64,000 bases of DNA from Pyropia yezoensis (lineage: Eukaryota > Rhodophyta > Bangiophyceae > Bangiales > Bangiaceae), in the NCBI GenBank assembly GCA_009829735.1, contig CM020619.1, positions 31,785,547-31,849,546 of the forward strand. The letters are read 5' to 3'. Positions 52,211 to 64,000 of the stretch are shown piece by piece; within the stretch, counting starts at the first letter, position 1; each line of letters opens with the position of its first letter. The translations under genes were made by a program, and so were the position numbers. The notes under the pieces were generated by a model. That model had not been told where the DNA came from. It ran no database searches and worked only from the letters and a program-made list of their open reading frames with translations.

Positions 52211-53740
52211 GAGTAACTGAACGTGCCCACCCGACTCGTCGAGGTTCGCGCTTGGCCAATGAGACGGCGTGATTGCAACTCAGCGAAGGTCGTCTATTCC
52301 GGCTCAGGTTATATCCTGTCCACAAGAGTCGACCATATCGACGATCGACAGACATCTTCAATGGGCGCTCAATTCGACAAAGAATAGGGAACGGGAAGGA
52401 CGGGACACCCGTGCTCGTTAACAAATATATTGTTTATTGGTTTTCTTTTTCATGCGGCAGCCTGACCGCTGTGCCGTCGCGCACGCAGGTTCGTTCCCGG
52501 GACACCCCCCCCCCCGACCCCCTATCCCTCCGCCAGTACCCACAATGGAAGAAGACAGTGACATAATGAGTGGTGGATGATGCAAGAAGGGGACCGGGGG
52601 AAGGGGGGCGAGGTGAGGCGGGTGCAAAGTGTGTTAGGATGGAGGAAGGAGGCGAGGAGAGGTGAGTCGTTAGGGATGACGGAGGGGGGAGTGGGGAAAA
52701 GGGCGGAAGGAGGAGGGGGGCGATAACAGTGATGAGACGGACAGCAGATAGCGAGCTCATACGAGCCCGCAGTCAATGTGCTCCAGGCGGCAGCGCAAGC
52801 TCCCGCAACCCCCAACCCCCAGCCTCCAGCCACCGCACTCCAACGGACGTTGCGCGAGGAAAGGTTAGGATATGCGGGTTGGCCGGACCGCGAGGACGGG
52901 GGGAAGAAGGTCAAGCGGAGTGGGGTTGGGGGTGTATACGTCGGAAGGAGGGGGGGTGGGAGGGGGGGGGGAGGGGGGGGGGGAAAAGGGGAGTTACAGA
53001 ACAACATGGACCAAGAGGAACGTGGTCCGGGACAGTCGTACGCGTTGGTCGAGCTGCCGAGATGGATCCCGGACGTGTCGGCCCCGATACGGGCATGAGC
53101 CACAAGCGGACCAACGGGAGCAAGACGGACAGGGTGCCCATGGGCTCCAGTACCAAGGTGACGGTACCAACGGGCAACGGCCAAGAGATCCCATCCCGTA
53201 CGGCGAGAGGGTCAAGCGCCAACGGGCTCGCCGGGCCTCAAGCACCATCGCGGGAACAACGGGCAACAAGGTCACTATGGACCACGGGATCAAGGAGTCA
53301 ACTAGTACAACGGGACCACGAGGACCAAGTCAGGGCAACGTTGGACAAGGTACAAGGGGCTCAAGATACAAAGGGGCAACCAAGGTGACCTCGGCAGGCA
53401 CGTCGCACAAGGCACCCGCCGCGAGGCAAGGCACACTGGGCCCCAACGTAGGATGGGCACCGACCGGCAAGAGGGCACCGTCGAGGTCAGCACGGACCCA
53501 CGCGAAGGTCACGGGGGGGGTGCCCGCCGCACCAGCCACCACCGAGGAGGGCGTACAAGGTCGTATGGGGTCGTGGGGGGAGAGGCGGGAGTGGGATTTG
53601 GTGTAAGCAACAACGGCGTTGCAACACCAGATAGTGATAAATTCTTGATCCCACAATCTTGCAACACCTCTAATCCGCTCCCACGCCCGGGGAAGAAGAT
53701 GCGACTGAGCCGATTTCGATGCCGGGGAACACGATGGTCG
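52211..53740. other. no gene recognised; purine-rich spacer
   Basis: 52,211-52,440 is of average composition. 52,590-53,000 is GA-rich with a G-run near 52,955-52,983. 53,100-53,450 is a loosely repetitive segment of AACGGG/ACCAAG words that gives featureless frames. The 3' terminal repeat of the Ty3/gypsy fossil probably overlaps the right part (about 53,560-53,760), but without a matching partner I cannot delimit it. Confidence 0.4.
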
Positions 53741-56700
53741 CCACGACGGTGACAACAAAGTAGCCCCCCCATAAAAAAATCTTTCCAGGAACTAAATGTC
53801 GCCCTTGATGCCCCGAGTCGAACCACCATCCTGCCCACCTACTCGAGTATCTGGACCAGCCCTTGGCCATGGGGACCCACTGGACCGAGTAAAGGGTGCC
53901 TGGCCCAAGGTTAGCAACGGGGCCACAGATCCGCACCCGGTTCAAGGTTCCAGGGCCACACAGCATAGATAGCCTTAAAGGGTTCCAGTAGTGCCACGGC
54001 CTCTTCCTCCCGCAGTGGGGGCTCGGTACCAACACGTTCACAGTACTGAACAACCTTAGCCCTGTCGAACTTATGGCACGGTTCCCATGCATCCTCGGGC
54101 TCTGCGTACCCTCACCAGCGGACCAGGAGCCATAGGTTCCCATCACTGTCCCGGTCGTGGCTCACAAAACGTTCCCAGATAAAAGCGGTGCCTGAGTCTT
54201 CGTAGTCCATAGGTACCACCGGGTCTTGTGGCCCGTGTAAACGGGACGTGGAGTCAGTGTGTCCAGCAGGCGTGGGTGCCCGGGCAACATGGTCACTGCT
54301 TACCCTGTCACGGATCCCCTCGACCAGAACCGTGAAGGTGTGCCCGTCCCGGTCCACGATACGATAGGGACCCTTGACCTTCTGGTCCAACTTCTGCCGG
54401 CTATCATCATTGGTATCCACGTAGACCCAGTCCCCGATACGTAGGGCCTCGTTGACCGGAGTGACCCGCTTATCGTACCCTCTCTTGTACCGTTTCTGTG
54501 CCAGGTCCAGGTTCTTACGGACCGTGAAGGCCAGGTTCCTTAAGTGGGCCCGTCTCGCCTCTCGGACCTGTCGCGCGGTACCAGTGAATTCCTTAGGGTA
54601 CGGGGAGCCAGGGAGCTTGTCCAGGGCGAAGGTACGGACCCGGTCAGGGATTACAAACTCAAACGGGGCCACACCGGTACTCTGTTGGGGCCTCGTGTTA
54701 TAGGAACCGTGAGCACGGAAACCAACTCGTCCCAATGGTCCTGGTGGTCCTCAACGTACGTGCGGAGCTGGGCCACTATGGAACGATTAAACCGTTCCAC
54801 CTGTCCTTGGGTCTGGGGATGGTACGTGGTGGAGGTAACATGCTTGATCCCAAGGAGCCCGCAAACGCCACGGAAGTATGTGGACGCCAACTGGGGCCCG
54901 TTGTCCATGAGTAGGGTCTCCGGGGGACCATAGGAAGCCACCCACGTATCCAGAAAAGTCGAGGCCACCACTGCCGCGTCTTGGCCGCCAAGGGGAACCA
55001 CTCGGGTCAGCTTGGTAAACCGGTCCACAATAACAAGAAGGTACCGATTCCTGCTGACGGTCCAGGGTAAGGGGCCCAAGAGGTCAAGGCACACGTCCTT
55101 GAAGGGCTCCGTTGCAGGGAACAGTTTGAGAGGTTTGGTCCGCCGTCTCCCTTGGACCCTGCCCTTGGAACACGAGGTACAGTTGGAAACAAAGGCGTGC
55201 ACATCTGCCACCATAGACTCCCAGTAAAATACCCGCCTCATCGAGGTGTACATCTTGTTCATGCCTGGGTGCCCTGCGTGTCCCGGTTCATGTTCCAAGC
55301 TCAGGACCTCTTGTTGTAGTGCCTTGGGGACCACGATCTGGACCGATCGGTCAAGAGGAGCCAATCGTACCAGTAACCCTTCCGGCGTTTCCCCGTACCT
55401 TGAGTTCACGTTCTGGTCCATCTCTTTCCGTAGTTCCTGGCAACGCTGGTCCTGACCTTGGGCCTTGAGGATCCTGTCCACTGTCAGAGGAGGGTACCGT
55501 GTGCCTGTCTTGAATTTTGGCCTGGTCCAACCAGTGACAAAGTTAGCCAAGGTCAACAGCGAGGGTATCTCGTCAGGTATAGGGCCCCTGTCGTGTCCCA
55601 TGGTATCCAAGCGTGACATAAAGTCCGCTGCGTGATGATGTTGCCCGGGACGGGACTCAACGGTATACTGGAACTCGGCCAGCCGGAGGCGCTAGCGGGC
55701 CAAACGTCCATGGGCCCCGTCCATATGTAACATCCACTTCAGGGCCGTATGGTCCGGTCGTACCACAAAGCGTGTCCCTTCAAGGTACGGTCGTAACAGG
55801 AACAGAGCCCAAACAACAGCAAGACACTCACGTTCCGTGGTACTGTAGTTACACTCAGCCGGAGTCAGCACACGGCTCCATTAACCCACGGGCTTGTAGG
55901 CCCCGTCCCCTTGGTCCTGTAGCAAAACGCACCCAATCTGGGTAGCGCTAGCATCCGTATCCACGATGTACTGACCCGTGCGTTTCGGAAGAGCCAGAAC
56001 GGGAGTATGGGTCAGACGGTACTTGAGCTCTCCAAAAGCGTCCGTCTGGGCCGGGGTAAACCGTGGTAAGGGGTCTGGGACCTTGGTACTGGTCATGGCC
56101 AATAGGGGTCGGGCTACCTTGGCGCAGTCCTTGACAAAGCGCCGGTACACATTGCACATCCCTAGGAAACTGCGAAGGTCCTTCTTGGTCCTTGGGGTCT
56201 TAGCTTCCCGGAGCCCAACCAGGTTCTTCTCGTTCACACGGAGTTGACCCTTACCAACAATGTGTCCGAGGTACTCAACCTCATCCTGGAACAAAAAGCA
56301 CTTGGTAGCCTTGAGGGAAACACCGGCCCTAGTCAGTAACCCAAAGATCTCTTCCAGATGGGCCAGGTGCTCCTTATGGTCCTTGGAGAACACGATTATG
56401 TCATCCAGGTACACAAGGCACGTCTTCCACTTAACCCCAGACAGGATCATATCAATGGCCCTCTGGAACGTAGCCGGGGCGTTGGTAAGACCAAATGGGA
56501 GCCGGATGTATCTGAAGGTTCCTTCGTGACAAGTAAACGTAGTCTTGTCTTGGTCCTCAGGAGCCACAGGGATCTGCCAGTAACCACAGTTGGCGTCCCG
56601 CATGGAAAACACGGTAGCCTCTCCCAGGAAGTCGATACAATCGTCCATGCGCGGTAACGGGTAGGTATCCTTAACCGTGACCTCGTTCAAGCGCCGGTAA

Positions 56701-59700
56701 TCCACGCAGAACCTAGGGGTACCATCGGCCTTCGGGACCAACACAACCGGAAAGGACCACTCAGCCTGGGACGGTTCAATAACCCCGAGCCGGGTCTGCT
56801 TTTCCACTTGTTCCTTGATAAGGTTCCGATGATGGAGCCCGGTGCGGTACGGTTGGGACCGAATGGGTTTGGCCCCTTCCTTGAGGGTAATCCGGTGAGG
56901 GGTCACATCAATGCGTCCCAGTTGCCCGTCCCATAGGTCCTTGTAACGGTCCAAAAGTTCGCGTACAGCCTGGTGTAGCTCAGGCGGGATCAAATCATAC
57001 GCGACCTTGGGCATCTGGACCGGGGTTCCGTCAGGCCTCTTGTCCGTCGTATCCGGCTCAGGGACCGTGGTTCCGGCGGGTCCCTTGGGAGTCACGTCCT
57101 CCGGTGCCGACGCTTGGCTCAACGGGTTCCCTTGCTCCGGGCCCAGGGTGACAAGCGGTGCGGCCCCCTCACTAGGGGCCGACAAGTAATCCGCAGGGAC
57201 CTCGAGCACGGGACCATCGTACGGTATGGCCACGACAACGGCAAAGTTCTTGGGCAGGTTGACAGCCCGGTCCGAGATGTTCATAACATGGATCCGAAAG
57301 TCCCGCCGGGTCCGTATCGTAGCCAGTGCGTTGTGCAAACGGAGCCCCTTCTTAGCCATCTTATGGGGCCTCTCGTACAATAAACACTTCCCATTGGTAC
57401 CGCACTAGACATCAACGGCTTGTAGGGACCGGGGAGCAAAAGTCACGCCCTTGGACAGGTACAGGGCCGAGGGATCTTGACGGATAGGATTGCCCTTGAC
57501 TGGAAAAGCGCTCTGGGCCTTGCCCTCCCAGGTCCGCTTGGCGTAGGACAGGAACCCAAGGTTCCAAAGGACCGAATCGGTCCCAGGGTAGATAGCCTTG
57601 ACGTGTTCCTTTTGGAAGTCCATCCCAAGGATCAATGGGACAGAAAGGGCCCTGACGACAAGGAACTCAAACTCCATCGGCTTCCCGTTGACAATGACTG
57701 ATAGTTCCAGGACTCCCCGGGCCTTGAGCAGTTGCCCGGAAGCGTCACAAACATGGGTAGACTTAGGAGCCCTAGAAGCCAATCGTTGCCATCCACAGGG
57801 TAAGATGTCCTCGCGTACCACACTGGGTCCCGCACCTGTGTCCAAAATGGCCGTCGTTTCCTTCGGGTCCTCTTGGTCCAAACGTACAAAAGCATTCAAA
57901 GCAAAGTTCCTCTTACGCAGTACAAGCAAGGTGCCCTTGAACCCATATGGCTTCTTCATTCCCAATCGACGTCGGAGCCCAGACTTGGACCGCCGTGCCA
58001 AAGAGGGTAAACAGGAACAAGGGGTGGGCAAAACAATAGGAGACTCAGAACGAACAGGTACAATGGGGCCCTTGAAGATCTTCGAGAACCCCAGCTTGGT
58101 TGCAAACGAGCAGGTACTATCCCGACGACGGGGAGGGGACCTCTGGGATCCACCCCCCGTTACTCTTTTCCCGAGGGTCCCGACTCCTGGGAACCAACGG
58201 TAACATGGCACACATGGTCCGCCTCGTCATCTGACAAGTTGGTCCCTTCACACAGAGCCTGGACCATGGCAACACGTATCTGGCGATGGAACTGACGGTC
58301 CGCATTGGGCTTGACCTCGGTACTCTGGCTCCGGCCCCGGGTAGCCGCGAGGAACGAGTCCCGGGCCTGGATAACCGCTTTCCGTTGGGCCTCGGATAAC
58401 ATGGAACATTGATGGGCCATGTGCCCCGGTTCCCAGCAAAGGTAACAACGGTACGGGCGCCGGCTATCCATGGTACGTACCCCCACGAACTGGGGCGCGG
58501 ATCCCTTGAACCCAAACACTTGGCCCGACCCGTTCTTCTCAGTTTCCTTGTCAAGGGGGCCCTTAAGGATCGTTGAGGGGCCCATAGGATTGACTGCCAT
58601 CAACGGTGACGGGTCCAGGGTGGGCTTAGCCCAAAAATCAGAAGGCCTGCGGGCGGAAACAGAGGGACCAGCCTTACTCGAAGAGGACCCTTGGGCCATC
58701 TTAATAACGTCCGTGGCTGCCTTGTACTTGCCCGCAGTAAAAGTAACCAACTGCTGGTACGTCCGGTCGGGAACATTGTAGACAAACGCGTCAGTGCGTA
58801 GGTACTCAGGGAGCCCTTGGATCAGCTGCTGTTTCATGGTGCCCTCGGTATGGATATTCCCACATAGTTCCGTTAGGCCCCGGAGACGGACCGCGAAGGC
58901 CTCGATGCCCTCGTCTGGTTCCTTAGCGGCCCGACTGAACCTGTCCTGAGCCAGGGCCAGTGCATGGCGCTCTGCGTACGTCTCTAGGAACCATTTAACG
59001 GCCTCTGGGTAACTTGTGATCGAGAAGCCACCAGACGCGCTGGAGGAATCCGGAAGGGCCCGTGTGTACCGTAGTTCCGCGTCACCAGAAAGGAAATGTG
59101 GGATCGCATAAAGGGCCATGCCCTCGGAGACCGCGTTGTCGTTACAAGCCTTTACCAGTTTGCGGAGCCACGTGAACACTTTCAGGGCCTCCTTACCAGA
59201 GAAATTAGGGTACCCAGCGACAGAGTGTTTCATGTTACGCGCGACCCGTCCCATCTTACGAGCCTCACGTGTCCCATAGGTAGCCTTCTTGTTCCTCAGA
59301 CGGTACGTACGGTAATCTAGGACCCGAGCAAAGCGATCATCTGAACACTTGATGACCTGGGGCTCGGTCCGTGGGTACTCAGGGGTCTCAAGGTCCTCCT
59401 CATCCAGGACAGAAGAAAACGTGGTACCCGAGGAAGAGGACGTACAGGAACCACTGGAATGGTGACGACGCCGACGACGGCGGGAACGGGAACGATTGGA
59501 ACGACTGGTATCATGGGACCCACCCTGGCCAGCAGGACTCTGGCTCAGAGCCTGGGACACAGTATCCAAAATCTCATCTCGAAACGTTTCCAGAGTAGTA
59601 ACAATGTCTTGGGACCCAGCAACAGGAGCCAAAGGTGGAACTCGGGTCCCTGTCTCAGAACCCGTGTCCCGACGTAAATCCTGACCCATAGTAGCCCGAA

Positions 59701-60100
59701 TCCCACCCGGGGGCTCTGTCCCCCGACGCGGAATCCCTGTCTGCCCGCCTCCGCCACGGCCCAACGGACCCGAGGGACCGCCACGACCGCGACCAGCGGG
59801 AGTAACCATAGAAGTGTCCGACGGCGCACCACGGCCCCGACCTCCCGAGGGAACAGGGTCCGTCATGTTGGCCGTAAGGTACTCGACCTGAACCAAAAGA
59901 TCTCGTCACCAGAAACAGGAACCAAGGAACCAAACGCTACAGAGAAAGGAAAGGGCTGTCCCGATACGGGAGAGAAGTATAGCCCTCCCCTGCTGCTCCA
60001 CCATAAATGTAGCGTAATGGAGCCCAGGTTCCCGGAACCACAAACCACAAACACACACACAGAGACCACAGTCCGGAGTCCAGGAAGGAACAGGTAAGAG
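53741..60100 (-). mobile_element. Ty3/gypsy chromovirus-type retrotransposon fossil (gag, protease, RT, RNase H, integrase, chromodomain-like end)
   Basis: Minus strand, in the Ty3/gypsy order. Gag lies about 58,160-59,900 with a zinc knuckle (CYLCWEPGHMAHQC), protease about 57,400-58,000 (DTGAGPS), reverse transcriptase about 55,950-57,000 (VYLDDIIVFS) and an RNase H start near 55,930 (TDASATQIGCVLLQ). Integrase is about 54,650-55,620 (H-H-C-C zinc site around CTSCSKG, catalytic DNGPQLAS) and extends to about 54,150. A short segment resembling a chromodomain lies near 54,090-54,200, which points to the chromovirus branch. A purine tract near 53,765-53,775 could be the polypurine tract. The copy is broken, with about four to six breaks, but most parts are well conserved, suggesting moderate age. 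I found no convincing pair of terminal repeats, so its age cannot be read from them. Confidence 0.9.
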
Positions 60101-60607
60101 CCCTTGCTGATCCACTCTCCCGCCCCGATACGAGGCAAAGGTAAACAGGACAAAACCCCGAGGGAGAAGGAACCCAAAGCACTGTTGATTTTACAAGATG
60201 GCCCCGGGGAGAACCCCGGAGCACCCCTCAAGAACCTCCCCCCCTGGCCCCTCCAGGGGCCCAGAACGAGGCCCCCAGAGGGCGCCCCCAGCGGGCCAGG
60301 TGCCAGCAAGGCACCGGCCGCTCACCGGGCCAACACACGAAAAGCAAGCGAAATCCCCCCACACACAAATGTCAATCCCCCAAAAAAACCCAGTGGGAAG
60401 AAGGGGAAAGACACGAAATCACGCAAGGAAAACAAATGCGAAAAATCAAACAAATAACCCGAAGGTCAGTATGGCACAACCCGGCAAGTCCTCCGCTCCG
60501 GGGGGACCAATCAGGGCACCGGGCGTGTCGCCACTGCCCCGGGCCACCGATGCAGGGATCCCAAGTCAGCGCGTGGTTCCACGTAACGCTGCCAGCCGGG
60601 TCCCAAG
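60101..60607. other. no gene recognised; probable retroelement leader or flank
   Basis: Between the 5' end of the Ty3/gypsy gag gene and the Tc1-like fragment. It holds a GGGGCCC/GGCCCC-rich stretch (60,195-60,300) and an A-rich stretch (60,350-60,460). It may be the leader and terminal repeat of the fossil, but no duplicate confirms it. Confidence 0.35.
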
Positions 60608-61105
60608 TCAGCCTCCCGGGTCCCAATGGTACCTGAGGGCCACAACGCCACAGCGACACCGCAGAGGAATTCGCCATTGGAACTCAGCCCAGGCCGCGCG
60701 CTGTGCCTCGTTGCGGGTGAAAAACGCTTTCTCAATGATTTTACGAGTAAAGCCATTATGAGCAAGCACACGACTCACAGAGGAAACAGAGACGCTCACC
60801 CGGGGCGCCACCAGCTCCGCCACATGGGCAACAGCGGCAGCCATTTCGTCCAAGAGCATCTCGGGGTGTTCCTCGACGGCCACCAACACAGCGTCACGCA
60901 TCTGCTCGTCATCCCGGACGTTATCACAGTGACGGTTCCACATTGCCGGGTCATAATGGACCGCGCCGCCCGTCTCACGGTAGTACATCAGGTACCTCGT
61001 GGCCGACCGGGTAGACACGCGCAGCGACCGCGCAGCAAACGCCACGGTCGCGTGGTCGTGCATGACCGGGCGCACCAAGTGGTGCCGTGTCTCCTCCGAG
61101 AACAT
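60608..61105 (-). pseudogene. Tc1/IS630-like transposase, N-terminal fragment
   Basis: Start at 61,105 (MFSEETRHHLVRPVMHDHATV). The first part is a helix-turn-helix (AFAARSLRVSTRSATRYLMYY). The second resembles the paired-like second helix-turn-helix of Tc1/IS630 enzymes (EEHPEMLLDEMAAAVAHV, VSVSSVSRVLAHNGFTRK), followed by the family's linker pattern (FTRNEAQRAAWAEFQWRI). The frame then turns into unrelated sequence and stops at 60,608, so the DDE catalytic domain is missing from this piece. Only short sequence separates it from the Ty3/gypsy fossil; the retroelement may have landed in or beside this transposon. No terminal inverted repeats found. Confidence 0.65.
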
Positions 61106-62700
61106 AGGGGGGACGGATGCGCAGCCGAGGCCAACTGCGAGAAACAGTTGGGGGGGAAGGGGAGGGTGGGGGCGACAGAGGGGGTTGGGAAATGCCGGAG
61201 CGAACAATGTGCCACGGCAGGTGCGGTGGGGGGGAGGGGGGGCTGGCACTCGGGCGCGCGATGAAGGCGTGCGCTGGGCACGCGTCGATTGTGCCAAGAG
61301 GGGAAGGCTGGTGATTCCTCGACCGGCCAGGTCTGTAAGAAATCTCTCCTGTACTGGCGTCGTTTGCGTGCTTACAGTATTCAGCACGGTGCTTCTGTTC
61401 TTCCCGGTCGGGCTGCAACGTCCTCAACTTCCGTCCGTTCCCGGCCGGTCGAGCTGCATCGAGCCCAATTTCCACATGTTCCCTCTCACACATCCTCCGT
61501 CACTTGTCGAGAGCCCACGGATCTGCCCGACATCCTCTCAGTTCGGCCCGAGTTCGTCCCTCGGCGTGTGACAGCAGCATGAACCCAGAATAAATCACAT
61601 CTCGTCAAGAAAACGCGACAGCAGTCCGGACTGCGTCAGGAACGAGGGGACTTCCATCCACAAATGACAACACCGCACAAGACAGCTGTTGTCCGCCCAT
61701 CATCTTTCAGCCCTAGTAGTCCCTCAGATCTCAATTTTCGAGCAAGGATCCTCCCCACCGGGACAATAAAGTGACAGATTGAAGCTTTTGCGGGGGGCTA
61801 CATCCTTTATTCTCAATTGTTTTCAAGAATTGTCGCCTGCACTGCTGTTTGTACTCGCTGTTGTTCTCGTCCGGATCGGCCAAAGTCGGGTGAACAGCAA
61901 TACAAGCAAGAAAAATATTGGTGATCAAAGGGGCACTTCTCTCGGTCTCGCGGTGCCGAGCGGTCGTGCGACGATACGGACGTGGGCCAAATTGCCACTG
62001 TTCGATCACTGTGAGCGCCCACAGCCACGATCGAAGGGATTCGGCATGGGCTCATGCCATTGGACGAGAGCGAACCTCGACGACATGGGTGGGCCCGCAC
62101 AGTTATCCTGGTGGGGAAAGGATAGTTGAGCCCCCGGGAAACACTTTATCATTCTATGCATGAATTAGGCACAAGTCTTTCCCTAAGCATGACGTTTAAG
62201 TCAGCTTCCGCCCAAGTTCATAGGAGTTCGAATCGTCCTATTCGTGGATATACTGGCCAGGAAAGGTAGTTGAAATCTCTGGAAACGCTTTCTCAATACT
62301 ACACGTCCTAACATGAAGTCCAACCGTATTAGTCTCATCTAAGTGAAGTTCATGACGAAGAGAGGTGCCTACAAGTCATCCTGTCCATTGAACTATTTAC
62401 TGTCAACCAGACGCATGCTGGATGCTCCTGCCGCTTCGCCTGCAGCATCTCGCCGGATCTGAACCTGACGAAAGCCCGAGCCCGGAACTCCCGTGTGTCT
62501 GCTCGACATATGCGTGTCCCGCCGCGTTCGGACGGCCCGGCGTCGAGTCGGGGCGTTTCTCGGGAGCGCATCCGAGACGTTCTGTGCAACCGAACGGTCA
62601 GTGCTGGATAGTGGCGTTACTGCCGCGTTCTTACATCAGAGATGCTCCCGAGGACAGCATACGTCATGTTCTCTGCTCTGGTGTACTCTCAACGGCGTTC
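61106..62700. other. no gene recognised; lower-GC unique sequence
   Basis: One of the few stretches of moderate GC. Short frames have no domain. Two related segments near 62,113 and 62,256 (GGAAAGGxTAGTTGA, then GGAAACxCTTTxTCA) form a degenerate direct repeat about 145 bp apart. A GTTCGAATC near 62,226 resembles a tRNA B box, but no tRNA can be folded around it. Confidence 0.4.
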
Positions 62701-62702
62701 CG

Positions 62703-63587
62703 TTATGGATACGTTGTTTCATTGTGAGGGTTTCCTGGGCGTTTCCTGCAATTTTTATTTCCTGGGCCAAATAACCAGCATAAAAACCGGGTTATTGTCC
62801 ACAGGAAACGGTCCGCGGCCGACGCCGCCGACGCGGTGCCGACCGCGACCGCCAGCTCAGTCTGAAAAGTCGCGCACCAGCTGGCACCGCGTGGCGGCGT
62901 GGCGACGTGGCGGTGTGGCGGCAGCGGTGGCTGTGGAGGCGGCAACGGAGTCGGCTGGCCTCCGCCCCCACCCATCAGCAGCAGCACCACCCCCACCGCC
63001 ACCCCCACCACCACCAACCCCGCCACCGACCACTGCCGACGGCGCGCGCGCCGCCGCCGCCGCCGCCGCCGCCGCACTCGGCAGAGGCACCGGAACAGCG
63101 CCTCAACCGCCGCCGCCGCCGCCGCCACGGCGTCGGCCGCCCACCCCACACATTGCGGACGGCGGTGGCAGCGGTAGCGTCGGCGGGGCGTGTAGCCACG
63201 GCATTGCGGCCCGCGCCGGCCTCCCCCGGCTCCGTGGCCGCGGCGGGCAAGGCGGGTGGACGCCTCTGCCCTGCCACCCCGATCCATCGCCGCACACTGC
63301 CGTGCGTGGACGGAGGTGGCACACCCCGTCACCGGCATTGCTACGGGAGAGAGGGGCCACGCCAGGGACAGCGCCGCCGGCTGGGGCACCCGCCAGCCCC
63401 CGCCACAGCTGTGATCGTCCAGCGGTACGGAGGCGCTGTGTGCCCGGCCACGCGCCAGCACATCGCGAAGAAACGAGAAAGAGGGGGCGGCTGCCGCCAC
63501 TGGCTTTTTCGGGACGCGTGGTTGGCGCAGCAGGTCCGCGACCGTACCCGGTGGGTAGGGGCAGGAAGGTCGCGGCCGCCGTGCCAA
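62703..63587 (-). CDS. possible membrane-anchored hypothetical protein
   Basis: A minus-strand frame of 294 residues. Its middle has a clear hydrophobic helix (WSVAGLVVVGVAVGVVLLLM) preceded by a very basic run (RRRRRRRRRRARRR), the layout of a type II membrane anchor, though the Arg run is a GCC-type repeat on the other strand. The N-terminal part (TVADLLRQPRVPKKPVAAAA, SFSFLRDVLARGRAH) is moderately protein-like. No family recognised. Further minus-strand text at 63,671-63,800 (GDVAGVIVAAQSGAGALVES) could be an upstream exon. Low confidence because plus-strand frames are equally long here. Confidence 0.25.
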   Translation of the reverse strand: MARRPRPSCPYPPGTVADLLRQPRVPKKPVAAAAPSFSFLRDVLARGRAHSASVPLDDHSCGGGWRVPQPAALSLAWPLSPVAMPVTGCATSVHARQCAAMDRGGRAEASTRLARRGHGAGGGRRGPQCRGYTPRRRYRCHRRPQCVGWAADAVAAAAAAVEALFRCLCRVRRRRRRRRRARRRQWSVAGLVVVGVAVGVVLLLMGGGGGQPTPLPPPQPPLPPHRHVATPPRGASWCATFQTELAVAVGTASAASAADRFLWTITRFLCWLFGPGNKNCRKRPGNPHNETTYP

Positions 63588-63599
63588 GCGCTGACCCGC

Positions 63600-64000
63600 G
63601 GGGGAGCAGTGGGGCGCGTCCCTCCCCCCCCTCCCCCGCTCCCTCGCCGTCCCCTCTCCCTTCTTCCTACTCAGAAGTCACAGGAGTCGAGGGTGCTCTC
63701 CACCAACGCGCCGGCCCCGCTCTGTGCCGCAACGATGACGCCCGCGACGTCACCAGCGTCGCCGCGGCCTCCACGGCCTTCAACTCCACCGCCACCACCG
63801 TTGAGTAGCCCACCACGCTGAGTAGCCCTTTGGCGGGGTGTGTACTGCGAGGGGTGCATGGTGGGGCGGCGGGTAGCCACCCACCGCCACGGAACCCGCT
63901 GCCCTCAGCAAGGCGCTCTGGAATAACTGGCAGAGCACACGCGCGGCTGCTGATGGCAGTCGCGACGCAATGCGGAGCGAGGGGAGGGGGGCGCTCGCGA
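63600..64000. other. no gene recognised
   Basis: GC-rich sequence with C-runs (63,623-63,650). Apart from the possible upstream exon noted for the minus-strand hypothetical gene, nothing is supported up to the window end. Confidence 0.3.

Noticed and set aside
2670-61600. Long terminal repeat pairs for the two Ty3/gypsy fossils
   Set aside because: I compared the sequence downstream of the integrase end (about 53,560-53,760) with that upstream of gag (about 59,900-60,600), and the leader of the first copy with both, and found no convincing duplicate beyond a short shared leader motif.
62220-62240. tRNA-like B box GTTCGAATC
   Set aside because: No matching A box, acceptor stem or anticodon arm can be drawn around it.

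Overview
This is a very GC-rich eukaryotic nuclear window. The evidence is GT-AG introns that restore reading frames, eukaryotic gene families (COQ9, acyl-CoA oxidase, HIRAN, GT14-like, F-box, Crinkler/RHS-type NTPase-nuclease), and a mix of eukaryotic transposons (Ty3/gypsy chromovirus, DIRS-like, PIF/Harbinger, pogo-like, Tc1-like). Helicase-associated (HA)-like repeats, Crinkler/RHS-type proteins and extreme GC content would fit a protist or alga (stramenopile or haptophyte, for example), but nothing here fixes the taxon. Long CpG-rich stretches give open reading frames on all six frames, so length alone is not evidence of a gene; I relied on recognisable domains, splice sites that restore frame, and inverted or direct repeats.

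Layout. 1-2.7 kb: end of a Ty3/gypsy fossil. 2.7-6.1 kb: minisatellite, short palindromes and GC-rich sequence without a clear gene. 6.1-7.2 kb: one unrecognised protein. 7.2-17 kb: a repeat-dominated block (a family with an exact 346-bp period, dispersed modules, two copies of a DIRS-like reverse-transcriptase fragment exactly 4,428 bp apart) with an F-box gene between the two copies. 17.4-18.0 kb: a small spliced HIRAN-domain gene. 18.4-20.2 kb: tandem repeats. 20.5-24.4 kb: a Gly/Pro-repeat protein, acidic coding-like sequence, an HA-like protein and a GT14-like glycosyltransferase piece, all on the plus strand. 24.6-27.0 kb: an acidic/proline-rich CCHC zinc-knuckle protein bounded by long homopolymer C and G runs. 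27-29.4 kb: GC desert. 29.4-33.9 kb: a PIF/Harbinger transposon with terminal inverted repeats, a partner gene and a spliced DDE transposase. 34.7-44.8 kb: the host gene island: class 3 lipase-like gene, COQ9, a three-exon Crinkler/RHS-type NTPase-nuclease, and the 3' half of an acyl-CoA oxidase gene. 44.8-49.8 kb: a giant alanine-rich coiled-coil protein with a C-terminal membrane anchor. 50.3-52.2 kb: an apparently intact pogo-like transposon with identical 44-bp terminal inverted repeats. 53.7-60.1 kb: a broken Ty3/gypsy chromovirus, next to a Tc1-like transposase fragment. 61.1-64 kb: mostly unassigned.

How it fits together. COQ9 (ubiquinone synthesis), acyl-CoA oxidase (peroxisomal beta-oxidation) and the lipase are housekeeping or lipid functions sharing one neighbourhood, but they do not form an operon and I see no direct coupling. 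The rest is a transposon-rich landscape. The most notable items are the intact pogo-like element, the Crinkler/RHS-type gene with a coiled-coil leader instead of a recognisable header domain, the stand-alone spliced HIRAN gene, and the 346-bp repeat family tied to duplicated fragments. Several genes need a frame change or an in-frame stop to be read through, which could be decay or assembly error in GC-rich sequence.
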